DNA from: Burkholderiaceae bacterium
GTDB lineage: Bacteria; Pseudomonadota; Gammaproteobacteria; Burkholderiales; Burkholderiaceae_F
Assembly: GCA_022843955.1 (NCBI GenBank)
Contig: JALHMQ010000002.1
Span: 1 to 64,000, forward strand
Length of the DNA: 64,000 bases
Reading direction: 5' to 3'
The translations under genes were made by a program, and so were the position numbers. The first letter of the stretch is position 1. Every line of letters starts with the position of its first letter. The notes beneath the pieces are model-generated. The model was given only the letters and a program-made list of their open reading frames with translations, searched no databases and was not told the origin of the DNA. Positions 42,885 through 53,222 of the stretch are shown here, one piece after another.

Positions 42885-42909
42885 AAAAACGGCGCCGCAC
42901 GGGCGCCGT
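42885..42909 (-). terminator. Intrinsic terminator after fba
   Basis: On the minus strand ACGGCGCC, loop CGTGC and GGCGCCGT form an 8-bp GC-rich stem followed by a short T-run, 20 bp after the fba stop. Confidence 0.8.
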
Positions 42910-42929
42910 CTTCGCTGGTGCGCGACCGC

Positions 42930-43994
42930 TCAGTGCACGTGCTGGCTCAGCTCGCCGGTGCGGTACTTCATCGCCATCATGTCCAGCGGCACGACCCTGA
43001 TCTTGCCGGCCTGACCTTCGCAGCCGAACTGCTGGTAGCGCTGCTTGCAGATTGCCTTGGCGGCGGCGCGCGCCGGCTTGAGGTAGTCGCGCGGGTCGAA
43101 GTGGCCGGGGTTCTCGAACAGGAACTTGCGCACCGCCGCCGTCATTGCCAGGCGGATGTCGGTGTCGATGTTGATCTTGCGCACGCCGTGCTTGATGGCC
43201 TCCTGGATCTCCTCGACCGGCACGCCGTAGGTCTCCTTCATCTGGCCGCCGTACTTGCGGATCTCCTCGAGCAGGTCCTGCGGCACGCTGGACGAGCCGT
43301 GCATCACCAGGTGCGTGTTCGGGATGCGCTGGTTGATCTGCTTGATGCGCTCGATCGCCAGGATGTCGCCGGTGGGCTTGCGCGTGAACTTGTAGGCGCC
43401 ATGGCTGGTGCCGATGGCAATCGCGAGCGCGTCGAGCTGGGTCTTCTTCACGAAGTCGGCGGCCTGATCGGGATCGGTGAGCAGCTGCTCGCGCGTCATC
43501 GTGGCCTCGGTGCCATGGCCGTCTTCCTTGTCGCCTTTCATCGTCTCCAGCGAGCCGAGACAGCCCAACTCGCCTTCCACGCTGACGCCCAGGGAATGCG
43601 CCATGTCGACCACCTTCTTGGTGGTCTGCCAGTTGTAGTCGTAATCGGCGATGGTCTTGCCGTCTTCGCGCAGCGAGCCGTCCATCATCACGCTGGAAAA
43701 GCCGATCTTGATCGCGCCTTCGCACACCAGCGGGCTCTGGCCGTGGTCCTGGTGCATCGCCACCGGGATGTTGGGGTAGCTCTCCACCGCCGCGATGATC
43801 AGGTGCTTGAGAAAGCCCTCGCCCGCGTATTTGCGCGCACCGGCACTGGCCTGCATGATCACCGGCGCATTGATCTCCTGCGCGGCCTCCATGATCGCCT
43901 GCACCTGCTCGAGGTTGTTGACGTTGAACGCCGGCACGCCGTAGCCGTTTTCAGCCGCGTGGTCCAGCAACTGGCGCATCGAAACCAATGCCAT
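42930..43994 (-). CDS. fba: Fructose-bisphosphate aldolase, class II
   Basis: A 354-residue zinc aldolase that cleaves or forms fructose 1,6-bisphosphate. Metal and catalytic motifs: [10 protein letters not shown] with two metal/catalytic His/Asp residues, [35 protein letters not shown] and [13 protein letters not shown] 43994 has a perfect AAGGAGG 7 nt upstream; the longer start at 44036 lacks one. Same strand as pgk, pyk and the S41-like gene, 189 nt after the latter. Confidence 0.96.
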   Translation of the reverse strand: MALVSMRQLLDHAAENGYGVPAFNVNNLEQVQAIMEAAQEINAPVIMQASAGARKYAGEGFLKHLIIAAVESYPNIPVAMHQDHGQSPLVCEGAIKIGFSSVMMDGSLREDGKTIADYDYNWQTTKKVVDMAHSLGVSVEGELGCLGSLETMKGDKEDGHGTEATMTREQLLTDPDQAADFVKKTQLDALAIAIGTSHGAYKFTRKPTGDILAIERIKQINQRIPNTHLVMHGSSSVPQDLLEEIRKYGGQMKETYGVPVEEIQEAIKHGVRKINIDTDIRLAMTAAVRKFLFENPGHFDPRDYLKPARAAAKAICKQRYQQFGCEGQAGKIRVVPLDMMAMKYRTGELSQHVH

Positions 43995-44183
43995 GGTGAC
44001 CTCCTTGTGTTCGTTCGAAATGAGTTTTGTCAGCACGGCCGCAAGGCACGCGAAGCACGGTCTGTCTGTCGGAACTGCGCAGCAGCAAGCCGGGCCATTC
44101 TAGAAGAAGCCCACCGCACGGGAGACGCCGCCGCAGCGCTTCACGCGCGCTGTGTGACGCGTCTCAACACCTGTGCTGCGGAG

Positions 44184-45680
44184 TTACCGGCGAGGCAAGG
44201 CGTCGCCGGCCGGCAGGCGCTCGAGCAGGCGGCGGTACGCCTCGGCCAGCACCACGTCGCGGCCGGCACGCAAGTCGTCCAGCGTGGGCGACACGCGCAG
44301 ATTGGGCAGCGTTGGCTCATCTTGCATGCGGGCCCCGCGCGCCGACAGGAAGCCGGTCTCGGCGATGCGCAGGCCACCGCCGTCGGGCAGCACGTACTCG
44401 ACCCGTACCGCGACCGCGCAGCCGCAGGTGGGCTCACCCACCAGCAGGGCGGCGCGCTGCTCGGCCAGCGTGACCGCCGCCAGTTCCGCCGAGCTGGCCG
44501 TGCGGCCGTCGATGAGTACCGCGATCGGCTGCAGCAGCGGCGTCCGTTGCGGCGCGACCACGAGATCGTCGACGCTGCGCGCGTCCGGATAGCCGCGGCT
44601 GCGCGTGGCGGTGCGCATGGGCACCCGCTCATCCGGCATGAAACGGCCGACGAACCAGCGGTACATCTCCAGCAGGCCGCCGCCGTTGCCGCGCAGATCG
44701 ATGATCAGCGCACGCGCGCCGGCAGCCGCGTCGAGTGCATGCTCGATCTCGCCGCGCACCGACGGGTGGAACCGGTTGAACGCGATCAGCGCCACCTGCC
44801 CGTCGAGCCAGCGCAACTGCGCCTGCGGAGGGCGTGCCCGCGGCGCTGCCATCACATCGACCAGCAGCGGCTGGCCGCGGGACGGCCGCTCGATGGCCAG
44901 GCGCATCCGCCGCGGCGCCGGCGGCGGGCCAGCGGACGGTACGTCGGCGGCTGCCACCTGGCTGCGCAGCAGGCGACGCACCGCGCGCATGGCTCGCACG
45001 CGGGCGGCGTCGGCAGCATCGGCCGGCAATGCTTCGGGGCCGTCGCCTGCCAGCGGCTGGGCCTGCAGGGTGGCGGGGTCGGCGGCGGCGGCACTGAGGA
45101 ACGCCGGCGTGATCGCCGCGTCGTTGATCGCCAGCACCACGTCGCCCGCGTGCAGGCCGGCGGCGGCGCCCGGGGTGTCGGGCTCGACCTCGAGCACCGC
45201 GAGGCGGCCGTCGATCACCGACAGCGTGACGCCGTTGCGGGGTGCGACGAACTGGCGCAGGTCGACCGACTCGCGCGGGGTCAGCACCTCGGTATGCGGA
45301 TCACGCAGTTCCGCCGCCATCGCCTTGAGCACGCGGTACAGCGCGGCATCGCTGCGCGCCGCAGCGGCCTGCGGCACCAGGCGCACGCGCACCTGGCCCC
45401 AGTTGACGCCGTTGAAGGACGGGTCGTGAAAGCGATCGTTCAGCAGTCGCCAGACGCGCTCGGCTGAGTCGCGCCGCGCACGCGCAGTTGCATACACGGG
45501 CGACAGGGCGGTGGTGGAGGGAGCAGCAACGTCCCAGGAGACATCGGTGATCGGCCCGGCGGCCGGTCGGTAGGGCAGTTGGGCGCAGCCTGACAGCAAT
45601 ACGCAGGCGAATGCCGCGAGCCAGGCAGGCCAGCGGCGCAGCGCGGCGGCCGGCGACGAGATGTCAGGCAGGGCAGGCAT
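44184..45680 (-). CDS. S41-family peptidase-like lipoprotein with PDZ domain, catalytic Lys missing
   Basis: A 498-residue predicted lipoprotein: ATG 45680 gives a signal with lipobox LLSGC. Order: helical N-domain with RFHDPSFNGVNW and RDPHTEVLTP, PDZ domain (about 155-205, VLEVEPDTPGAAAGLHAGDVVLAIND), an insertion of about 90 residues, then the S41 core with IIDLRGNGGG, putative nucleophile Ser in GRTASSAEL and GEPTCGCAV. In CtpA-type proteases the last motif is GE.TFGKG with the catalytic Lys; here that Lys is Cys. It starts 48 nt after pyk on the same strand. Activity is uncertain. Confidence 0.8.
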   Translation of the reverse strand: MPALPDISSPAAALRRWPAWLAAFACVLLSGCAQLPYRPAAGPITDVSWDVAAPSTTALSPVYATARARRDSAERVWRLLNDRFHDPSFNGVNWGQVRVRLVPQAAAARSDAALYRVLKAMAAELRDPHTEVLTPRESVDLRQFVAPRNGVTLSVIDGRLAVLEVEPDTPGAAAGLHAGDVVLAINDAAITPAFLSAAAADPATLQAQPLAGDGPEALPADAADAARVRAMRAVRRLLRSQVAAADVPSAGPPPAPRRMRLAIERPSRGQPLLVDVMAAPRARPPQAQLRWLDGQVALIAFNRFHPSVRGEIEHALDAAAGARALIIDLRGNGGGLLEMYRWFVGRFMPDERVPMRTATRSRGYPDARSVDDLVVAPQRTPLLQPIAVLIDGRTASSAELAAVTLAEQRAALLVGEPTCGCAVAVRVEYVLPDGGGLRIAETGFLSARGARMQDEPTLPNLRVSPTLDDLRAGRDVVLAEAYRRLLERLPAGDALPRR

Positions 45681-45728
45681 CGTGGCGGAGGACCCGACGC
45701 GACCGATCGCCGGGCGCCGGCACATGCC

Positions 45729-47165
45729 TCAGGCGTGTTCTCCGACCCGCACGATCTTCAACGCGTTGGTGCCGCCGGGCTGGTTCATCGGCTCACCCAC
45801 CGTCATCACGATGAGATCGCCGCGCTTGACGACGCCCTGCTCCAGCAGGCGGCGCTCGGCGGCGGCCAGTGCCGCATCACGTTCGCTGGCCATCGGGAAG
45901 TGCAGCGGGTGGACATTGCGATACAGGGCCAGGCGCCGCGACGTCGCCTGGCTGGGCGTCAGCGCGTAGATCGGGATATCGATATCGTGCCGGCTCATCC
46001 ACAGCGTGGTCGAGCCCGACTCGGTCAGCGCGCAGATCGCGGCGCAACGCAGGTGGTACGCGGTGAACAGCGCGCCGTAGGCGATCGACTGGTCGACCCG
46101 GGTGAAGGTCTGATCGAGGAACTGCTTGTCGAGCTGGACCGTCTCCGAGCGGTCGGCCTCCTCGACGATGTTGACCATCGCCTCGACCACCTCGACCGGA
46201 TAGCGGCCGGCGGCGGTCTCGGCCGACAGCATCACCGCATCGGTACCGTCGAGCACGGCGTTGGCGACATCGCTCACCTCGGCGCGCGTAGGCGAGGCGT
46301 TGACGATCATCGACTCCATCATCTGAGTGGCGGTGATCGCCAGCTTGTTGGCCTCGCGTGCCCAGCGGATCATGCGTTTCTGCAGCGCCGGCACCGCGGC
46401 GTTGCCGACCTCGACCGCCAGGTCGCCGCGCGCGACCATGATGCCGTCCGATGCCTCAAGGATGTCCTTGAGCAGCGGGATCGCCTCGGCGCGCTCGATC
46501 TTGGCGATGATGAGCGGCTTGATGCCATGCTTCTCGCCCGCGATCACCGCGAGCCGCCGCGCCATCTCGACATCGGTGCGGTTCTTCACGAAACTCACCG
46601 CCACGTAGTCGGAGCCGCAGGCCATCGCGGTCTCGATGTCGCGCACGTCCTTGGCGGTGAGTGCGGGCGCCGACAAACCACCGCCCTGCTTGTTGATGCC
46701 CTTGTTGTTCGACAGCACGCCGCCGACGCGTACCTGGGTATGGATCTCGTGGCTGGTCACGTGCTCGATGTCGAGCACGATCAGTCCATCGTTGAGCAGC
46801 AGGACGTCGCCGGCCTTGACGTCGCGCGGCAGATCCTTGTAGTCGAGCCCGGCGCGCCCGGCATTGCCCAGTTCGCAGGTGGCATCGAGCACGAAGCGCG
46901 CGCCCGGTTGCAGCTCCACCTTGCCGCCTTCGAACTTGCCGACGCGGATCTTCGGTCCCTGCAGGTCGGCCATGATCGCGACCTCGCGGCCGCAGGCGCG
47001 CGCGCATTCGCGCACCAGCGCGGCGCGGGCCAGATGGTCCTCGGGGCTGCCGTGCGAAAAGTTGAAGCGCACCACGTCCACACCGGCGGCGAGCATGCGC
47101 TCGAGAACCAGCTTGTCGCTGGAAGCCGGGCCGAGCGTGGCGACGATCTTGGTCGAGCGGGGCAT
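45729..47165 (-). CDS. pyk: Pyruvate kinase
   Basis: A 478-residue glycolytic enzyme that makes pyruvate and ATP from phosphoenolpyruvate. Motifs: TKIVATLGPASSDK, RFNFSHGSPEDH, MADLQGPKIRVGKFE, the signature IAKIERAEAI with the active-site Lys/Glu, DGIMVARGDLAVEVG and SAETAAGRYPVEVVEAM. GAGGA precedes the ATG. It follows pgk by 15 nt. A very long ORF on the opposite strand is a shadow. Confidence 0.96.
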   Translation of the reverse strand: MPRSTKIVATLGPASSDKLVLERMLAAGVDVVRFNFSHGSPEDHLARAALVRECARACGREVAIMADLQGPKIRVGKFEGGKVELQPGARFVLDATCELGNAGRAGLDYKDLPRDVKAGDVLLLNDGLIVLDIEHVTSHEIHTQVRVGGVLSNNKGINKQGGGLSAPALTAKDVRDIETAMACGSDYVAVSFVKNRTDVEMARRLAVIAGEKHGIKPLIIAKIERAEAIPLLKDILEASDGIMVARGDLAVEVGNAAVPALQKRMIRWAREANKLAITATQMMESMIVNASPTRAEVSDVANAVLDGTDAVMLSAETAAGRYPVEVVEAMVNIVEEADRSETVQLDKQFLDQTFTRVDQSIAYGALFTAYHLRCAAICALTESGSTTLWMSRHDIDIPIYALTPSQATSRRLALYRNVHPLHFPMASERDAALAAAERRLLEQGVVKRGDLIVMTVGEPMNQPGGTNALKIVRVGEHA

Positions 47166-47180
47166 GAGTCCTCGGAAATG

Positions 47181-48383
47181 TCAGCCGGCAGCACGCTGCT
47201 GCAGGACGTCGATGGCCGGCAGGGTCTTGCCCTCGAGAAACTCGAGGAACGCGCCCCCACCGGTCGAGATGTAGCTGATGCGGTCGGCGATGTCGTACTT
47301 GGCAATCGCCGCCAGGGTATCGCCGCCGCCGGCGATCGAGAAGGCGCCGTTGGCGGTCGCGCCGGCGATCGCCAGGGCCATCTGGCGCGTGCCCTGCTCG
47401 AAAGCGGCGAACTCGAACACGCCGATCGGCCCGTTCCAGACGATGGTGCCGGCCTCGTTGATCACATGCATCAGCCCGAGCGTGCTCGACGGGCCGATGT
47501 CAAGGATCATCTCGTCCGGGGCGACGGCATCCGCACGACAGGTACGCGCCACCGCATCGGCCTTGAACTCCTTGGCCACCACCACGTCCATCGGCAGCGG
47601 CAGCGTGCCGCCCTTGGCGGCCAGCGTGGCGATGATCTTCTTGCACTCGGGCACCAGATCAGGCTCGGCAAGCGACTTGCCGATGCTGATGCCCTCGGCC
47701 AGCAGGAACGTGTTGGCGATGCCGCCGCCGACGATCAGGCGATCCACGCGCTCGGCCAGGTTGTTGAGGATGGTGAGCTTGGTCGAGACCTTGGAGCCGG
47801 CGACGATCGCCACCAGCGGCCGCTTGGGGTCCCCCAGCGCCTTGGAAAGCGCATCGATCTCGGCGGCCAGCAGCGGGCCGGCGCAGGCGAGCTTGGCGAA
47901 CTTGGCGATGCCGTGCGTCGTCGCCTCGGCACGATGCGCGGTGCCAAAGGCGTCGTTGACGTAGATGTCGCACAGCGCCGCCATCTTGCGCGCCAGCTCG
48001 TCGCTGTTCTTCTTCTCGCCCTTGTTGACGCGGCAGTTCTCCAGCAACACCACCTCGCCGGGCGCCACGGTCACGCCCTCCAGCCAGTTCTGGCGCAGCG
48101 GCACCGGTCGCCCCAGCAGCTCGCCCAGGCGTTTGGCGATCGGTGCGAGCGAATCTTGCGGCTTGAACTCGCCCTCGGTCGGGCGGCCCAGATGGGAGGT
48201 GACCATGACGGCCGCGCCGGCCTTCAGCGCCATCTCGATCGCCGGCACCGAGGCGCGGATGCGGGTGTCCTCGGTGATATTGCCGGCGCCATCTTGCGGC
48301 ACGTTGAGGTCAGAGCGGATGAAGACGCGCTGGCCGGTCAATTTGCCGGCGGCGACGAGCGATTCGAGAGTCAGCACATGCAT
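47181..48383 (-). CDS. pgk: Phosphoglycerate kinase
   Basis: A 400-residue glycolytic kinase. Motifs: [75 protein letters not shown] and the nucleotide loop [14 protein letters not shown]. Probable first gene of a pgk-pyk unit; a TATAAT on the minus strand lies 172 bp upstream of the start. Confidence 0.96.
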   Translation of the reverse strand: MHVLTLESLVAAGKLTGQRVFIRSDLNVPQDGAGNITEDTRIRASVPAIEMALKAGAAVMVTSHLGRPTEGEFKPQDSLAPIAKRLGELLGRPVPLRQNWLEGVTVAPGEVVLLENCRVNKGEKKNSDELARKMAALCDIYVNDAFGTAHRAEATTHGIAKFAKLACAGPLLAAEIDALSKALGDPKRPLVAIVAGSKVSTKLTILNNLAERVDRLIVGGGIANTFLLAEGISIGKSLAEPDLVPECKKIIATLAAKGGTLPLPMDVVVAKEFKADAVARTCRADAVAPDEMILDIGPSSTLGLMHVINEAGTIVWNGPIGVFEFAAFEQGTRQMALAIAGATANGAFSIAGGGDTLAAIAKYDIADRISYISTGGGAFLEFLEGKTLPAIDVLQQRAAG

Positions 48384-48740
48384 GGCAGTCAGTGAACCGA
48401 GTGGTGTGGAAAAGGCGGGACGCGGAGGGCTGTGGCGGCTTCAGGAGGAGGCTTCACGCGGCAGATGCGCGGGCAAGGGCCGGACCGGTGCGTCGACAGG
48501 GGCAACGCGCTGCTGCCCGGGCAAGGGGCGGCGGTGCGCTGTCATCGGGTGGGGCATTATACGAACGCATCAGCGCATCAGCGCGCCAACCTGGCTGAGG
48601 TGGCGACGGTACGGGCGATCACCTCCCGGTGGCAACGCAGAGTCGCTCCACGCAGCACACCCAGCGCTCTGTCACTCACCCGTGCGTTGCTGCCTGGCCT
48701 GCTCCTTCAACCGCCCGTCACCACGGCTTGACCCTTCCGC
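48384..48740. other. Divergent region between pgk and rhombosortase gene
   Basis: About 355 bp with no convincing gene. On the minus strand a perfect -10 TATAAT is at 48556-48561, without a good -35 at 17 bp; it may serve pgk. A small GCGCATCA/GCGCATCAG repetition lies near 48570-48590. Confidence 0.5.
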
Positions 48741-49370
48741 TTGACGCTCCCCTCCGTGCGCTTGTTGTCACCCGCCGAACGAACCGCGCTGATCGGCGCG
48801 GCACTGCTGCTGCTGCTGCAGGCCATGGCCGGCTGGCACCCCACCCTCGAGTACCGCGCGGCGACGTTGGCGGCCGAGCCATGGCGATTGCTCACCGGGC
48901 ACTTCGTCCATATCAACTGGACCCACGCGCTGATCAACGCGGCTGCCTGGTGGATCGTGGCGCGCCTGTATGCGCCTGAGCTCGTGCCGCGGCGCCAATG
49001 GGGCGTGGTCCTGGTGAGTGCGCTGAGCATCAGTGCCGGTCTGGCGCTGATGCATCCGACCATAGCCTGGTATCGCGGCTTCTCGGGCGTGCTGCACGCC
49101 ATCTTCTTTGCCGGCGGCGTGCAGTGGTTGACGACGTCACTGCGCAACGAAGGTCAGCTCGACATGCGACGCCTGTGGTTGCCGGTGGTCCTGGTGCTCG
49201 GCGGTGCGATCAAGGTGCTGATCGAGCAGCCTGCGGGCAGCGCGACACCCTTTGCCGAGTGGCTGGGCGCCGGCACGGTGCCGCAGGCACATCTGCTCGG
49301 TGCCAGTGTGGGCGTGGTCTTTGGGCTGGCGGCCGGCCTGCGGACGCCGGTGCCGGATCCTGCTCGCTGA
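48741..49370 (+). CDS. rrtA: Rhombosortase (GlyGly-CTERM-processing rhomboid protease)
   Basis: A 209-residue membrane serine protease of the rhomboid superfamily, short rhombosortase type, with about six helices. Motifs: LLTGHFVHINWTHALINAAA, catalytic Ser in YRGFSGVLHA and catalytic His in AHLLGASVG. There is no ATG; a TTG at 48741 or GTG at 48756 starts it, and the choice is uncertain. It converges with an S8 protease carrying a GlyGly-CTERM tail, its likely substrate. Confidence 0.85.
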   Translation: MTLPSVRLLSPAERTALIGAALLLLLQAMAGWHPTLEYRAATLAAEPWRLLTGHFVHINWTHALINAAAWWIVARLYAPELVPRRQWGVVLVSALSISAGLALMHPTIAWYRGFSGVLHAIFFAGGVQWLTTSLRNEGQLDMRRLWLPVVLVLGGAIKVLIEQPAGSATPFAEWLGAGTVPQAHLLGASVGVVFGLAAGLRTPVPDPAR

Positions 49371-49423
49371 CCGCTCAGCGCGTGAGCCCGTCGACCGCGA
49401 TCGCCGCACCGAGCGTCGCAACG

Positions 49424-51253
49424 TCAGTCGCGGCGACGCACCTCGCGTGCGAATGACAAGACTCCGATCAGCAGCAGCGGCCACAACGGCATCGAGCCGC
49501 CACCACCACCGCTGGGCGGCGGTGGTGGCACCGGCTCCGGCGGCAACGCCGGCGGCGCCGGTGCCACCGCAGGTGCAGCGGGCAGCAAGGCAGAGACGGC
49601 GCGACCGACATCGAGCAGCCCGGCACCGCAGAGGCCCAGCCCCTCTGCACTGGCGCAGTAGCCGCCGGCCGGATGCGGGCGGGCATTCCCGGTGAGCAGG
49701 CTGCGCACTTGATCCGGACTCAAGCTTGGCTCGATCGACAGCAAGAGCGCAGCAGCGGCTGCAACATGAGGCGTAGCGGGACTGGTCCCGGTGAGCCCGA
49801 GCAGCGAATCGCCGCTTCTACCGTCAGTGCTAGATAAGGTGCTGGTCGGCGTGGTGGCGCCGAACAGCCCGGTGGACCAAATCACAAACGCGTTGTCGCT
49901 GGACGCCAGCGGCGGGTTTGTCTGCGCCAGCAGGGACGGCAAACCGCCACCGGGTGCGCTGATAGCAACTTCTGAGGGATTCGTTGGTCGAGCGACATTC
50001 GCGTAACGAGCGTTATCACCGTTGATGACGTGTGCAGTTACACCGATCACGCCAGGACAGTTTGCTGGTTGAAGTGCCGCCGCAACGCCGATTCCGTCTA
50101 TTCCGTTGCCCGTAGCCGCAAGCACTACCGTTCCGCGATTCCGAACTGCGTCGACGGCGTCCGAGTAAGCCCGAGAGCAGGCGCCAGTGCTTCCTCCTAG
50201 GCTGAGGTTGATGACTCGCGCTGGATTCTGGTTCGGAGGGACTCCAGCAACGGGTAGACCCGCCGCCCAGCGCAAGCCATCGATGACATCGGATGTTGTG
50301 CCGCCGCACTTACCCAGAGCGCGGACCGGCAGGATGCGCACTCCGGGTGCAATGCCGGCGATGCGCGTACCCGGACGCAACTGATTGTTAGCGGCCGCAA
50401 CATCGTTTCCCCACATGGCGGCGATGATGCCGGCCATGTGGGTGCCGTGCCATGAACTCGGGCTGGCGCTCTCCGCGCACACGCCAGGATAGGCGGCTTC
50501 CTCAGCATCAGTCACCCAATCGCCTGGGTCATTCGCGTCGGCATCACGACCATCCCCATCGTTAGCGACGAAGTTCGCAGGCAGATTCGACTGGAAGGGG
50601 CGCAGCGCATCTGAAGAAATGAAGTCGTAGCCCGGAAGCAGGCGTCCAAACAAATCTCGTTGGCTCGTCACCACACCCGTGTCGATCACCGCGACCGTGA
50701 TGGCAGCAGTTCCGACACTGCGCGCCCACGCAGTTGGCAGATTGGCGCCACCGGTGGCGGTGAAGTCCTTGGTCCCGCCACTGGCAATCGCCGACTGGAA
50801 TATCTGCGTCGGCCCAAAGAGATTCCACTGCAGCGTGGCAAAGCCCTGGTCCACCGGCACCTGCGTCTGCAGTCGACGCACCGGCAGGTCCGGCTCGGCC
50901 CACTCAACGTTCGGGTCCGCGCGCAGGCGATCGATCACCGCCTGTGCCTGCGACAGTGGCAACGCGGCAGGCAGCCGCATGACGGTGGCATCTCCCGACA
51001 TCGGCCGCACCGATTCAAGATCCAGTCCGGCTGATTTAGACAACGCCGAGACGCGCGCGGCACCCAATCTCTGCACCCGCTCGGTCGCGGTCGGTTGACG
51101 CAGCTTGACCATCAGCTGCCCCACCATGGGCTCGGCCGCGGCAGTGGCCGGCTTCTTGATCTGTGCGGCAGATGCGGCAACCACCGTACCGGGGGAGCCG
51201 CCGGCAAGGGCGAGCAGCAAGGCAGCGAGCAACACGTTTCGATTCACGGACAA
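49424..51253 (-). CDS. S8 subtilisin-family protease with GlyGly-CTERM tail
   Basis: A 609-residue secreted protease. Signal peptide (residues 1-27), an inhibitor-like propeptide (about 45-122, with VIDRLRADPNVEWAEPD), catalytic D191 (VAVIDTGVV), H269 (WHGTHMAG) and S491 (GTSPATPHVAA). After a proline-rich linker comes SGGGGGS, a hydrophobic helix MPLWPLLLIGVLSFA and a basic REVRRRD end, a GlyGly-CTERM signal cleaved by rhombosortases. The rhombosortase gene is 53 bp away on the other strand. Confidence 0.92.
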   Translation of the reverse strand: MSVNRNVLLAALLLALAGGSPGTVVAASAAQIKKPATAAAEPMVGQLMVKLRQPTATERVQRLGAARVSALSKSAGLDLESVRPMSGDATVMRLPAALPLSQAQAVIDRLRADPNVEWAEPDLPVRRLQTQVPVDQGFATLQWNLFGPTQIFQSAIASGGTKDFTATGGANLPTAWARSVGTAAITVAVIDTGVVTSQRDLFGRLLPGYDFISSDALRPFQSNLPANFVANDGDGRDADANDPGDWVTDAEEAAYPGVCAESASPSSWHGTHMAGIIAAMWGNDVAAANNQLRPGTRIAGIAPGVRILPVRALGKCGGTTSDVIDGLRWAAGLPVAGVPPNQNPARVINLSLGGSTGACSRAYSDAVDAVRNRGTVVLAATGNGIDGIGVAAALQPANCPGVIGVTAHVINGDNARYANVARPTNPSEVAISAPGGGLPSLLAQTNPPLASSDNAFVIWSTGLFGATTPTSTLSSTDGRSGDSLLGLTGTSPATPHVAAAAALLLSIEPSLSPDQVRSLLTGNARPHPAGGYCASAEGLGLCGAGLLDVGRAVSALLPAAPAVAPAPPALPPEPVPPPPPSGGGGGSMPLWPLLLIGVLSFAREVRRRD

Positions 51254-51419
51254 TCTCCTGAAAGGCGGCAGACCACGCCATCACCGGCTTTATAGCTGCA
51301 ATCGCCGCGCGCGGCAGGCCAGCCTTGCGGTCGACCCGTGGCTACCGGACATCGGAATCGCGCTGCAGTCAGAGACGCACGCCGCCCCCGCGGCGTTGAC
51401 CCTGGCAACAAGCTGCAAC

Positions 51420-51444
51420 AAAAAAGCGGCCCACTGGGCCGCTT
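51420..51444 (-). terminator. Intrinsic terminator after gap
   Basis: On the minus strand AAGCGGCCC, loop AGT and GGGCCGCTT form a 9-bp stem followed by TTTT, 21 bp after the gap stop. Confidence 0.85.
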
Positions 51445-51465
51445 CTTGCGAGGCAACGCGATCGC

Positions 51466-52476
51466 CTATTTGGCGTTCATCAGCGCAACCGTGGTGTCGA
51501 GCATGCGGTTGGAGAAGCCCCACTCGTTGTCGTACCAGCTCGACACCTTGACCAATCGGCCGTTCACCTTGGTCAGCGTGGCATCGAACGCACTGGACAG
51601 CGGATTGTGGTTAAAGTCCACCGAGACCAGCGGCTCCGTGTTGTAGCCGAGGATGCCCTTGAGCTCACCCTCCGATGCGGCCTTGAGGATGCTGTTGACC
51701 TCCTCCACCGTGGTGTCGCGTGCGGCGATGAACGACAGGTCGACCACCGACACATTGATGGTGGGCACGCGGATCGCGTAGCCGTCGAGCTTGCCGTTCA
51801 GTTCGGGCAGCACCAGGCCAACGGCTGCCGCGGCACCGGTCTTGGTCGGGATCATCGACATCGTGGCCGAGCGCGCGCGGCGCAGGTCCTCGTGATAGAC
51901 GTCGGTCAGCACCTGGTCGTTGGTGTAGGCGTGGATCGTTGTCATCAGGCCGGACACCAGGCCGATCTTGTCGTGCAGCGGCTTGACCAGCGGCGCCAGG
52001 CAGTTGGTGGTGCAGCTCGCATTGGAGATCACCGTGTCGGTCGATTTGAGAACGCCATGATTGACGCCGAAGACGATGGTGGCGTCGACATCCTTGCCGC
52101 CGGGCGCCGAGATGATCACCTTCTTGGCGCCGCCCTTCAGGTGCGCGGACGCCTTTTCCTTGGTGGTGAAAAAGCCGGTGCACTCCATCACCACGTCCAC
52201 CCCGAGGGCGGCCCACGGCAACTGCGCCGGATCACGCGTGGCCAGTACCTTGATGCGGTCGCCATTGACGACCATCGCGTCGCCGTCGACGCTCACCGTG
52301 CCCGGGAACGGTCCGTGCGCGGTGTCGTACTTGGTCAGGTGTGCATTGGTCTTCGGATCGCCCAGGTCATTGATGGCGACGATCTGGATGTCGTGCTTCT
52401 TGCCGCCCTCGTAATGCGCGCGCAGGATGTTGCGGCCGATGCGGCCATAGCCGTTGATGGCAACTTTGATGGTCAT
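51466..52476 (-). CDS. gap: Glyceraldehyde-3-phosphate dehydrogenase
   Basis: A 336-residue NAD-dependent enzyme. Rossmann motif [10 protein letters not shown], catalytic C155 in SNASCTTNC, catalytic His in [11 protein letters not shown] and the anion-site motif [14 protein letters not shown]. The NDL after the second strand (VAINDLGD) fits NAD preference. GAGG lies 10 nt before the ATG. Third gene of a tkt-tonB-like-gap run and followed by a terminator. Confidence 0.96.
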   Translation of the reverse strand: MTIKVAINGYGRIGRNILRAHYEGGKKHDIQIVAINDLGDPKTNAHLTKYDTAHGPFPGTVSVDGDAMVVNGDRIKVLATRDPAQLPWAALGVDVVMECTGFFTTKEKASAHLKGGAKKVIISAPGGKDVDATIVFGVNHGVLKSTDTVISNASCTTNCLAPLVKPLHDKIGLVSGLMTTIHAYTNDQVLTDVYHEDLRRARSATMSMIPTKTGAAAAVGLVLPELNGKLDGYAIRVPTINVSVVDLSFIAARDTTVEEVNSILKAASEGELKGILGYNTEPLVSVDFNHNPLSSAFDATLTKVNGRLVKVSSWYDNEWGFSNRMLDTTVALMNAK

Positions 52477-52508
52477 GTCGTCTGCCTCAAAAAATGTGAA
52501 ACGAATGT

Positions 52509-53222
52509 CTAGGGCGGGGCCGTGCGGTCGACTCTAACCGCCGGCGAAGAGTCGCTGCTACTGCCGAGCTTGAATGCGAACGTGCGGGAAACCCGAATAG
52601 GATGTGGTTGCGGTTCGAACTCGTACTGAAGCAAGGCTGCAGCAGCGGCCGCATCGAGTTGTAACCAGCCACTCGCGCGTTCGATCTCAATACTGCGAAC
52701 GCGGCCAGCTCGGTTCACGGTACCAACCACGGTTACCTCCCCTTCGCCCCCTCGGGCAGCCACATCAAGCGGGTACACCGGTTGTGGCGCCCGAATCGCC
52801 TTAAGTGTCGACGCTTCCGGCCGCGGATCCTGCGAGCGGCGTCGGTTCTCGCGCGCCAAGCTAAAGATGTAGGAGTCTTCGTAAACGCCATCCAGCGAAG
52901 TCGCGCCGGCCGATGAGGGCGCATAGAACACACTTTCACGAAACCAACGCAGCCCAGCGCTATCAAGGTCCGGGTCGCCGCTGCTGCCACATAGCCAGAC
53001 TGAGATCGGCCGCCCTTGGACATCGATGCGATATCGCACCCACACCGTGCCTTCAACCTGCCGGGCGTAGGCTTCTTTGGGAAACTCTACCGAAGTGCTT
53101 TTCAGGACCACAAGCCCGGGGCGCCGCATGCCATCGCACGGTCCATCAGCAGCCAGCGCGGTCACACTGACCAATGCAGCGACCAAGAGGACCATGCACG
53201 GCAACTGCCACATATCGGTCAA
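52509..53222 (-). CDS. Periplasmic protein with two tandem TonB C-terminal-like domains
   Basis: A 237-residue exported protein. Signal peptide ([18 protein letters not shown]), then two TonB_C-like domains: about 35-120 ([32 protein letters not shown]) and about 143-230 ([37 protein letters not shown]). It lacks the N-terminal anchor and Pro-rich spacer of true TonB, and no exbBD genes are near. The start overlaps the tkt stop as ATGA, and gap follows after 32 nt. Role unknown. Confidence 0.75.
   Translation of the reverse strand: MTDMWQLPCMVLLVAALVSVTALAADGPCDGMRRPGLVVLKSTSVEFPKEAYARQVEGTVWVRYRIDVQGRPISVWLCGSSGDPDLDSAGLRWFRESVFYAPSSAGATSLDGVYEDSYIFSLARENRRRSQDPRPEASTLKAIRAPQPVYPLDVAARGGEGEVTVVGTVNRAGRVRSIEIERASGWLQLDAAAAAALLQYEFEPQPHPIRVSRTFAFKLGSSSDSSPAVRVDRTAPP

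Noticed and set aside
42852-45467. 871-codon plus-strand ORF
   Set aside because: Antisense to fba and the S41-like gene and spans their intergenic region; no family motif.
45735-48395. 886-codon plus-strand ORF
   Set aside because: Exactly opposite pyk and pgk; shadow frame.
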